Both the position numbers and the translations under genes were made by a program. Shown here in pieces: positions 7,098 to 13,033 of a stretch of 13,033 nucleotides of DNA. Source of the DNA: Physocladia obscura (lineage: Eukaryota > Chytridiomycota > Chytridiomycetes > Chytridiales > Chytriomycetaceae); the NCBI GenBank assembly GCA_027596945.1, contig JADGJH010000934.1, positions 1 through 13,033 on the forward strand. Direction: 5' to 3'. Every line of letters begins with the position of its first letter. Position 1 is the first letter of the stretch. The notes below the pieces were generated by a model that saw only the letters and a list, made by a program, of their open reading frames with translations, made no database searches and was not told where the DNA came from.

Positions 7098-7899
7098 TCA
7101 AAGAGATTTGCAAGGGCCCCCCTTCTTCACACGCGAACCCGGTCGACCAGGATCCGGTCGATAACGCGCCAACGCCACACGAGCTGCCTCTTCAAAAACT
7201 TGCCTCAGACCCTGACCAGTGCGCGCACTGCACTCCAAGTATTTTTTAGCACCGATTGCGTTTGCCACAGCAATGCCTTGCTGAGCCGTCAGTGGTCTTT
7301 TACCAATTTTGGCGAGTTCTTGGATTGCTTCTGGATTGTCGCGCAAATCGGCTTTACAGGCGACAAGAATAATTGGGATGCCGGGGCAGTAGTGGAGGAC
7401 TTCAGAAATCCACTGTTAGTCAGAGTAGCATTGAAAGGCAGTATTAGCGAATTGGTGGAAAGTGGAGATACGAGGGTGGAGATGAGAGAGGGGGGCATGT
7501 GATACATGAGTCACACGACATAAGAATTCACCTTCTCTTTCACGTTCTCCAGCGAGTCGGGGTTGTCGACAGCAAAGCACACCAGCAGCACATTGGTCTC
7601 GGGATACGACAGCGGCCGCAGACGGTCGTAGTCCTCCTGGCCGGCCGTATCCCACAGCGACAGTTGCACTGGCTGGCCGTCGACGGTCAGATCCGCAACG
7701 TAATTGGCAAACACTGTGGGCACACTGTACTGCTGGTGATTAGCTCGCGATTTTCGCGATTGGGCACAGCAAGTAGTACACTTAACTAAGTCACGGGAAA
7801 CCGGTTAGTGGAAAACACAACGAGCAGACACGTCTTGCCGCATGCACCGTCGCCCACCACGACGAGCTTTTTTCGCGGTGCGTTCTCACTTGCCAACAT
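7098..7899 (-). CDS. Rho-family small GTPase, copy 2
   Basis: Three phase-0 exons on the minus strand (7795-7899, 7532-7732, 7098-7412) encode about 206 residues. Features in order: P-loop GDGACGKT (16-23), switch I with [12 protein letters not shown], switch [20 protein letters not shown], base-binding ACKADL, a Rho insert ([20 protein letters not shown]), ECSARTGQG, and a C-terminal [10 protein letters not shown]. The CKSL CaaX box ends in Leu, so geranylgeranylation is expected. Sequence is nearest to Rho1/RhoA. Introns are 7733-7794 (62 nt, with a CAGCAG tandem acceptor) and 7413-7531 (119 nt, with a CTAAC branch-like site). Both sit where Rho copy 1 has introns (after FP/G in switch I and before the Trp of the WISEV/WITEV block), so the two genes share ancestry. 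Exons are clearly more GC-rich than the surrounding DNA. Confidence 0.93.
7730..7760 (-). promoter_or_regulatory. Tandem CAGCAG acceptor with adjacent stem-loop
   Basis: On the minus strand the first Rho copy 2 intron ends CTAATCACCAGCAG. Use of the first AG gives [10 protein letters not shown], the normal Rho spacing; use of the second drops one Gln. Just upstream, TCGCGA-TTT-TCGCGA (7745-7759) is a perfect 6-bp stem-loop that could hold the branch-point region close to the acceptor. Confidence 0.6.
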
Positions 7900-8087
7900 T
7901 TTTTGGCTTTCTTTTTCCCTTTCCAACTTTCAAGGTTGAACTCCATCTCTGTTCTTTTCTCCCAAATTGAAATTGATCTGTTCGCCGTGGTCAACTGAAC
8001 ACCCTCGTGACAAGCCTCAGTTGTGCCTCTCCACACTCAGGGCTTCACCGAAACACAGGAAAGTTAAATAGCAAGGGCACCCCAGTC

Positions 8088-8285
8088 TTAGGCAAATCGG
8101 GTTCGGGACTCGGGCGGCGACTGGGCATGGAACTCGCCGACCGCACTAGATGGCGGCGAAGCCCTGGTTCCTGAAGCGAGAAAACCGTCGTACACCACGC
8201 GATACAGTGGCTCGAAGAAGTCGGCGGAGTTTATAACGACAATATACTTAGCGTTGATGCTCGCTACCTCCCTACTATCAACCAC
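8088..8285 (-). other. GC-rich open segment, possible terminal exon
   Basis: The minus frame is open for 65 codons to a TAA at 8088-8090, with G/C-ending codons in its middle and the segment INSADFFEPLYRVVYDGFLASG. It has no ATG; a TGA lies just upstream of the first codon, so it would have to be an exon with an acceptor near 8265-8285. The + strand is also open over nearly the same span (about 8092-8330), with a hydrophobic FITTIYLALMLATSLL. I cannot decide which strand, if either, is coding. No family recognised. Confidence 0.25.
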
Positions 8286-9014
8286 TCAATCTATCCAATG
8301 TGAACGGAGCAAATGAAAGTTATGGAAGCTCCAATGCTAAAAAGCTGTTAACGCGAAACTGAAAAAAAAAAAACAGACAATAAAAGTTCATGGCGAAAAA
8401 CAGAATACTATAGCAAATGGCCAAAATGTAAAAAATTGTTTTCTGAAATTAGGAGGCTTTTCATTTGAAATAAAGTTTGTGAGTTGAAGGCAATTCCTGT
8501 TTAGTTTAAAAAAGCCAACAAGAAACCATGTCATCTAACCTCGTAATTCTAATAATGCCACTACAACAATCAAGGAGAAAGTGTGGATGATGAATAAAAA
8601 GCTTAGAGTATAGAGATAGGAATAGTGAGTTTGAGTGTAATGATACAGAGGAGGTTTGTTGTTCACATGAATTTTTTATGCTGCTAGATGGGAGGAGTCC
8701 AGTTGGTCAGAAGGACTCGATAGTAAGAAGGAATGCTGGGGCTGCTGAATGATAGAGGTAGATGCAAAAAAAAAAATAAGAAGTATTGCTTCTGGTGGTG
8801 TAATAGTGCTGTTAGAGGCCAAAGCTAAAAAGTATAAGAATTAGAAATGCTTTTTATATTTGTATAACACTATTCATACCTCAAATAAAACTAAGTGACA
8901 GATTTCAGGGGCGGCAGCTAGCTTCTCAAAATAAAATAAAATAGTAGTTGTAGGAACGAATCGTGAATTACATTTTTGAGATAACTTTTTTTTTTTTTTT
9001 GGTGAGATTTGGTG
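8286..9014. other. AT-rich intergenic stretch upstream of the Rrp17-like gene
   Basis: Nothing convincing is visible. A strong minus-strand acceptor-like site (poly-T then CAG) lies at about 8360-8373, but all three frames after it stop quickly. Frames of about 45-60 codons occur on both strands at 8590-8850 with no start or family match. The last 40 bp hold an uninterrupted run of 15-16 T just before the next gene. Confidence 0.4.
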
Positions 9015-9672
9015 ATGGGCAAGAAGGAAAAACAAGACAAAAAGGACGCGCGCAAAGAGAACGCTCGGCGCAAAGAAAGCAATAAACCGGCAGCATCAAA
9101 GCAATCGTCATCATCATCATCATCAAAAGGTGGCAAAAAGAATCTGAAAGTAAAGCCATATTCTTTCAAGCCAAAAAAACAGCATTTGCAAAAGAACCGC
9201 GAGGAATTTATCGAATATGACGATACACGACGACAGTTGAGTTATCGACGACAAGCGTGAACCTTTTTTTTCTTTTTCTTCATCTAATCGAAATTCTCAA
9301 CTTTCCAGAGACTATTTAACCGGTTTCCATAAACGCAAACTCGAAAAAATTAAAGCAGCGAAGGCGCGCGATGCAAAGATTGAACGGGACGAGAAGCGTG
9401 AAGCGCGGAAAGAAAAACGAAGCAAATTGAGTGAAGTGAAAGACGACGTTGAACATATTGAAGCGATTGCGGAATCGCGCAGACTTGCGAAACTTGCCGA
9501 AAGCAATCAAGAAGAAGAAGAAGATATTTATTCAGAGGATTTTGATGCCTCGATACGAGGGCCTGCTGTTGCTTCAAAAGTTTCTGCATTATCATCAAAG
9601 AGAGTTGAAAAGAAGGCCGTTGCGGGTGGAAAGAAAATCGTAACTGTGACAATTGAAGACTTTGAGATGTGA
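9015..9672 (+). CDS. RRP17: NOL12/Rrp17 family nucleolar ribosome-biogenesis protein
   Basis: Two exons (9015-9256 and 9309-9672) joined across a 52-nt GTGAAC...CTTTCCAG intron in phase 2 encode 201 residues. Residues 1-50 are a Lys/Arg-rich nuclear and nucleolar targeting tail with a seven-Ser run. The splice junction recreates ADYLTGFHKRKLEKIKAA, the family signature (REYLTGFHKRK in other members), followed by a highly charged helix (IERDEKREARKEKRSKLSEV), an acidic patch (QEEEEDIYSEDFD) and the C-terminal VTVTIEDFEM, which matches the conserved TVTTI-type end. Family members act in 5' end processing of 5.8S and 25S/28S pre-rRNA; yeast Rrp17 has 5'-3' exonuclease activity. The CTAAT in the intron is a likely branch site. 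AATAAA motifs are at 9675-9680 and 9814-9819. Confidence 0.9.
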
Positions 9673-10163
9673 AAAATAAAAACGGGAAGATCGACAATTC
9701 AAAAGTTATTATTTTATTTCGTTATATTTTTTCTTTAATGCATTTTCTTTTTTTTCTTTTTTTCTTTTTCCTGTGACTTGTGTCATAAGGAGAAGGAGGA
9801 CCGAAGAGTTATGAATAAATATGTGCATAATTTCGGGAATTAAAAGTGGGAGAATCCAAAATTGGACTGAAAAAGGAAGAGGAATGAATGCAAATTTGGA
9901 TAAACCGCTCAGCCCCCCGATTTGTAAAAAACAAACTACAATCCGACCCTCACAAACATAGAGAATGAAAGACCATTGTGGTGTCCCACTCTGCCACGGT
10001 CAAATATTTTTTCGTGATTTTTCCTCAAGATGTATTCGTTGCGACTGTTTTAAACTCATTTTGATAGATAATATCACGGATAACAACAAGGGCAGACGTA
10101 TGCGAAGAGTTTGACTGAGATTATTGTGTTTATTTCAACAAATTCAAAACAAGTAACACAAAT
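9673..10163. other. Intergenic stretch with T/C-rich tract
   Basis: This is the 3' flank of the Rrp17-like gene. A strong pyrimidine tract runs from about 9745 to 9772. TTTATT at 10129-10134 reads AATAAA on the minus strand, about 30 nt past the small minus frame at 10164. The minus strand is open for about 90 codons across 9730-10000 without a usable start, and I treat this as chance. Confidence 0.4.
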
Positions 10164-10328
10164 TTAGTGCAGCCACACACAGGCCATCCCCGCAATTATT
10201 GCAATTATCTCATATAGAGTTGTCAAAGCTGCAGGCATGGCAAACTCAGCAATCTTTCCAAAAAGCACAACAAGCACAACAATTTTGTTGTATCGGCTTG
10301 CATTGCAGCCATTAGTGAACATACCCAT
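10164..10328 (-). CDS. Possible small two-helix membrane protein (54 aa) or last exon
   Basis: A minus-strand frame starts at ATG 10328 in a strong initiation context (GCCATGG) and ends at TAA 10164-10166, with a minus-strand AATAAA at 10129-10134. The 54 residues begin MGMFTNGCNASRYN and then carry two hydrophobic stretches (about residues 16-24 and 40-53) around an EFAMPAALTTLYE linker, so a small integral membrane protein is plausible. The sequence just upstream (TTTGTGACAG, AG at 10334-10335) also looks like a splice acceptor, so it may be the final exon of a larger gene. The + strand is open over much of the same span. No family recognised. Confidence 0.35.
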   Translation of the reverse strand: MGMFTNGCNASRYNKIVVLVVLFGKIAEFAMPAALTTLYEIIAIIAGMACVWLH

Positions 10329-10333
10329 GGCAA

Positions 10334-10981
10334 CTGTCACAAATGGGTTGAAAAAATTCGTTTAATTAATAAAATTATATTAATCACATTATCCTTTATT
10401 GAATATAAAATAAGACAAAACAGATTTAATTAACTCTATTACCAGATAAATATCGGTATGTCATATATCACAAATTTGTTTCCATTTTGTACATTTTTTT
10501 ATTGAATTGTTTGTTAATTTTAACATTATTTTTTCTTAACAGCATGCAGATACATTCCAGGAATATGTGCCTCTCTTTGAAAATGGACAGGAGATCGTGT
10601 ACCTTTTTCGGCTGACTGATTGTTGAGATTTTTACTCTGCAGAATTATTGCGGGATTCAATTGCAGAAGCCATGTGGTTAGAATATTAGAGGGAGTTAAA
10701 AATAAAAGGGCTTAGCTATAGTGAATAGCCAGTAATAAATAGTTTTGCTCTACATTTTTAATAATCTGCATTGTGGTTGCAAATGGCTTTATTTGGATCT
10801 TTGAATGTGGAAACTTTTTCAGATTTTTTGTAAAACAGTTTTTATTTGACCTCTATGGCAATTACAGTTTTTTCAAATATTTGATGTCAGTTTTTAGGAA
10901 ACCGTTTTTGAGATTTGATAAAAATCGTTATATGCATACATATTTTTTTTCAAATTTTTTTCAAATTTTTTTTCATTAGGC
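10334..10981. other. AT-rich stretch upstream of the repeat-protein gene
   Basis: A good + strand acceptor (TTTTTTCTTAACAG, AG at 10541-10542) is followed by 27 open codons from 10543 to a TGA near 10626, including FQEYVPLFENGQEIVYLF; no matching upstream exon is found. From 10800 on, the DNA is T-rich, with repeated TTTTCAAA blocks (10945-10972), ending TTTCATTAG just before the next ATG. This could be a 5' UTR intron acceptor. A Phe-rich frame at 10773-10979 follows from this composition. Confidence 0.4.
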
Positions 10982-12595
10982 ATGATTTGTTTCAAACAAA
11001 AAACCACACAGTTAAGACTTTGGTTTCCACACAGCACATGCCTATCAATCGTTGCAAAACCATCCAAACTTAGTAGTGCAGTCGAGAGCATACTTTGGCG
11101 ACGCGGTGCGGTGAATCAAACCGAGACATTAACTGATAAAACCAAACCAACGAAAGCAACCCGAAAACCGAAAATAATTCGAATTGACAAATCTGTATCT
11201 GCGCCGCGCAAAATGAGCCTGACTCCACCGAATTCGCTAATCAATTCAGTATCTCAAAAGTCGCAAAATTCGAAAAAATCAGAGTTTCCATCAATGACAG
11301 CAGAAACTCCAATTTGTCAAACATTGAAACCAGTCAGAAACCCACAATATCGCAAATTATTGACTCAAAAATATGGCCATGCATTTGCAAATTCAGTTTT
11401 CTCACGAAAAAGTTTCTGCACACATATTGATCAGATTATTCCATTGATTAACCCTATGATTGAAAAATATGGCATTGCATTCACAAAATCTGTACTATCA
11501 GCCAATAGCGTCTGCAGTCAATGTGATTCTATTTTGCCTAAAATTGATTTTATGGTTGAAGAATACGGCATTGCCTTGACAAAGTCATTGTTACTCATGG
11601 ACAGTTTTTGCAGTCGAGTTGATTATATTTTGCCCAAGATTGAATTAATAACAGAAAAATATGGATTTGAGTGCGCAAAGTCTCTGCTATCAACAAGGGA
11701 ATTTTGTACTCACATAGATGACCTTCTGCCCAAGCTAGAATTAATGACAGAAAAGTATGGTGTTGAAGTAACAAAATCCTTACTGTCAACAAAAAAATTT
11801 TGCATCCGTGTTGATGATCTTTTGCCAAAACTGAATTTACTGGCAGAAATGTATGGTCTGGCATTTGCAAAATCTTTGTTATCCACAAGCAATTTTTGCA
11901 GACTGATCGATACTCTTATACCTAAGATAGGCTTTATGACAGAAAAATATGGTGTTGAATGCACAAAGTATCTGCTATCTACAAACAACTTCTGCAGCCA
12001 CGTTGATGATCTTCTACCAAAACTAGATTTACTGACAGAAAAGTATGGTCATCAATTTTCAAAATCTTTGTTATCTGCAAAAAGTTTCTGCAGTCGAATT
12101 GATACTCTTTTGCCTAAGCTAGACATTCTGATAGAAAAATACGGTATTGAAGGTGCAAAGTTTCTGCTGTCTTTAAACAAATTTTGCTGTCATGTTGAGG
12201 ACCTTTTGCCCAAGCTAGATTTGCTAACAGAAAAATATAGTTTTGCATGTGCAAAGTTTTTGATAACTTCTGGTAGTTTTTGTGACAGAGTCAATGATCT
12301 TTTGCCAAAAATGGATCAGATTTTCAAAATTATGGGGGAACAGGGTGTGAATGCAGCTTCTGCTCGGTTATGCGCCAGTTTGACTGATTCCGAATGGCCA
12401 GATTTTATAGCATTCATAAAAACTGCAGAAAAGCATCACTCAATTGCTTATATGAACAATTGGGGCACTGTAAAAAAATGCAGAAAATTTGGTTGGATAG
12501 AAAGCTTGAAGTTTTACAAATGTGCAGGGGAGCCGAAAAGGACAGCAGTTAATTTTGATAAATTGTTGGGTGCCCAACTTGTTTTGAGTTTGTGA
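10982..12595 (+). CDS. Ten-repeat alpha-solenoid protein, probably organellar, unknown family
   Basis: An intronless 537-residue protein. Residues 1-45 are basic with almost no acidic residues (LRLWFPHSTC, WRRG), as in a mitochondrial presequence. Residues 46-125 are a low-complexity Lys/Ser/Thr/Pro linker. Residues 130-449 are ten perfectly spaced 32-residue repeats: a short YG turn, a helix like AKSLLSTxxFC, then a helix like IDDLLPKLxLLTEK. Cys at repeat position 17 and Pro at 25 are in all ten. Residues 450-537 are a unique, probably folded domain (SDSEWPDFIAF-like, NNWGTVKKCRKFGW). The two-helix repeat and its length recall mTERF motifs and, more loosely, PPR-type organellar RNA-binding repeats, but the match is only structural impression. 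A role in organellar nucleic-acid binding is inference. The + strand AATAAA is at 12616-12621. Confidence 0.9.
   Translation: MICFKQKTTQLRLWFPHSTCLSIVAKPSKLSSAVESILWRRGAVNQTETLTDKTKPTKATRKPKIIRIDKSVSAPRKMSLTPPNSLINSVSQKSQNSKKSEFPSMTAETPICQTLKPVRNPQYRKLLTQKYGHAFANSVFSRKSFCTHIDQIIPLINPMIEKYGIAFTKSVLSANSVCSQCDSILPKIDFMVEEYGIALTKSLLLMDSFCSRVDYILPKIELITEKYGFECAKSLLSTREFCTHIDDLLPKLELMTEKYGVEVTKSLLSTKKFCIRVDDLLPKLNLLAEMYGLAFAKSLLSTSNFCRLIDTLIPKIGFMTEKYGVECTKYLLSTNNFCSHVDDLLPKLDLLTEKYGHQFSKSLLSAKSFCSRIDTLLPKLDILIEKYGIEGAKFLLSLNKFCCHVEDLLPKLDLLTEKYSFACAKFLITSGSFCDRVNDLLPKMDQIFKIMGEQGVNAASARLCASLTDSEWPDFIAFIKTAEKHHSIAYMNNWGTVKKCRKFGWIESLKFYKCAGEPKRTAVNFDKLLGAQLVLSL
11369..12328 (+). repeat. Ten in-frame 96-bp tandem repeats
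   Basis: The coding repeats are exactly 96 bp each with no insertion or deletion between units, so the array has been held in register. DNA identity between units is moderate, highest among units 4 to 9 (recurring GTTGATGATCTTTTGCC and TATCTACAA-type segments), which points to older duplication followed by divergence. Units 6 to 10 look like a 192-bp higher-order period. Confidence 0.9.
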
Positions 12596-12615
12596 AAAAA
12601 ATTCTCTGAATCAAT

Positions 12616-12653
12616 AATAAAAACGAATGCGTATTTATTAATTTCATTTTATT
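12616..12653. terminator. Overlapping poly(A) signals of two convergent genes
   Basis: AATAAA on the + strand at 12616-12621 serves the repeat-protein gene. TTTATT at 12634-12639 and 12648-12653 reads AATAAA on the minus strand and serves the gene ending at 12671. The two stop codons are only 75 bp apart, so the mature 3' UTRs probably overlap. Confidence 0.6.
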
Positions 12654-12670
12654 TTATGCGATTATGTCAA

Positions 12671-12927
12671 TCAATCCGAATCCATGTCCCAAGAAGGTTT
12701 CTCAGCAGGAGTATCTTTCATCATAAACTTGTCATCGATCCAAGGGACGATACTATTACTGCTTCCAGCAGACGCCTTATCACCACCTTTCTTGTTGTTC
12801 TTCTTGCTTTCGCTGTTTTTCGATGTTGTGACACTGTCAGATTTGACAGGAGCGGAAGACGATGATGCAGTTTGCAAGATTGGATCTTTTATCATTTGCA
12901 TAAACCCAGCTTGAGTCAACGACGGAA
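12671..12927 (-). CDS. 3' part of an unidentified gene (runs off or splices near window edge)
   Basis: A minus-strand frame ends at TGA 12671-12673. It reads VPSLTQAGFMQMIKDPILQ, a Ser/Lys/Asn-rich low-complexity linker (KNSESKKNNKKGGDK), and then a hydrophobic and acidic end (SIVPWIDDKFMMKDTPAEK, SWDMDSD). Upstream lies a run of 18 A on the minus strand, then an in-frame TAA. Either an A-rich AG acceptor at 12928-12929 opens this exon, or translation starts at ATG 12901 (76 aa), or the homopolymer length is wrong and the frame continues into a Lys/Pro-rich segment. The clean linker and a defined acidic end favour a real C-terminus. Family not recognised. Confidence 0.55.
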
Positions 12928-12928
12928 C

Positions 12929-12946
12929 TTTTTTTTTTTTTTTTTT
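12929..12946. repeat. Poly(T)18 homopolymer
   Basis: Eighteen consecutive T on the + strand (A on the coding minus strand) lie exactly at the boundary of the partial gene. Its length decides which frame is joined upstream, and homopolymers of this length are prone to sequencing error. Confidence 0.9.
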
Positions 12947-13033
12947 GTTTTGGGGGAGTTGTTTTTTTTAGTATTTGAGTTTTTTTTAGGTTTTGATTGT
13001 TTTTTCGGGACCCCGGCGGGTTTGACAATTGGA

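Noticed and set aside
8918..9169. Minus-strand frames opposite the Rrp17-like exon 1
   Set aside because: They are the antisense of a Lys/Ser-rich coding exon with a clear family match on the + strand.
9730..10000. About 90 stop-free codons on the minus strand without a start
   Set aside because: Hydrophobic then Lys-rich composition comes from the T/C-rich 3' flank of the + strand gene; no start, splice sites or homology.
10773..10979. 68-codon Phe-rich + strand frame just before the repeat-protein gene
   Set aside because: Composition follows T-rich DNA, no ATG start in good context, no family resemblance; better read as 5' flank or UTR.
11595..11988. Minus-strand frames of about 90 codons inside the repeat gene
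   Set aside because: They mirror the + strand 96-bp repeats and show the same period; they are shadows of the real gene.

Overview
This window looks like nuclear DNA of a small-genome eukaryote, most likely an early-diverging fungus or a close relative of fungi. The genes are split by short GT-AG introns (52 to 174 nt, several with CTAAY branch-point-like motifs), the intergenic DNA is AT-rich with many poly(A)/poly(T) tracts, and AATAAA signals follow several stop codons. The two Rho GTPases carry Cys in place of Asn/Thr in the base-binding motif (GCKKDL, ACKADL), as in fungal Rho1. The lineage call is inference; nothing here fixes a species.

Layout. 1-2.9 kb is gene-poor AT-rich DNA with a 640-bp foldback (long inverted repeat), a smaller hairpin and two unassigned open frames. 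2.9-3.5 kb (+) is the 3' exon of a bacterial-type beta-carbonic anhydrase whose 5' exon I could not find. 3.93-4.48 kb (-) is a complete two-exon ribosomal protein uL23 gene. Divergent from it, 4.64-5.33 kb (+), is a possible novel spliced gene. 5.59-6.54 kb (-) and 7.10-7.90 kb (-) are two Rho-family GTPases in tandem that share two intron positions. 8.09-8.29 kb is a GC-rich open segment of unclear strand. 9.02-9.67 kb (+) is a two-exon NOL12/Rrp17 family nucleolar protein. 10.16-10.33 kb (-) is a possible small membrane protein. 10.98-12.60 kb (+) is an intronless 537-aa protein with ten tandem 32-residue helical repeats. 12.67 kb to the window edge (-) is the 3' part of an unidentified gene, convergent with the repeat protein.

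The genes look like ordinary single transcription units, not a co-regulated cluster: translation (uL23), ribosome maturation (Rrp17), cell polarity and wall signalling (Rho) and CO2/bicarbonate exchange. The most novel item is the repeat protein. It is an apparent alpha-solenoid with a basic, presequence-like N-terminus, an invariant Cys and Pro in every repeat, and two repeat subtypes that alternate in the second half. It may be an organellar nucleic-acid-binding protein of the mTERF/PPR kind, but I do not recognise the family.
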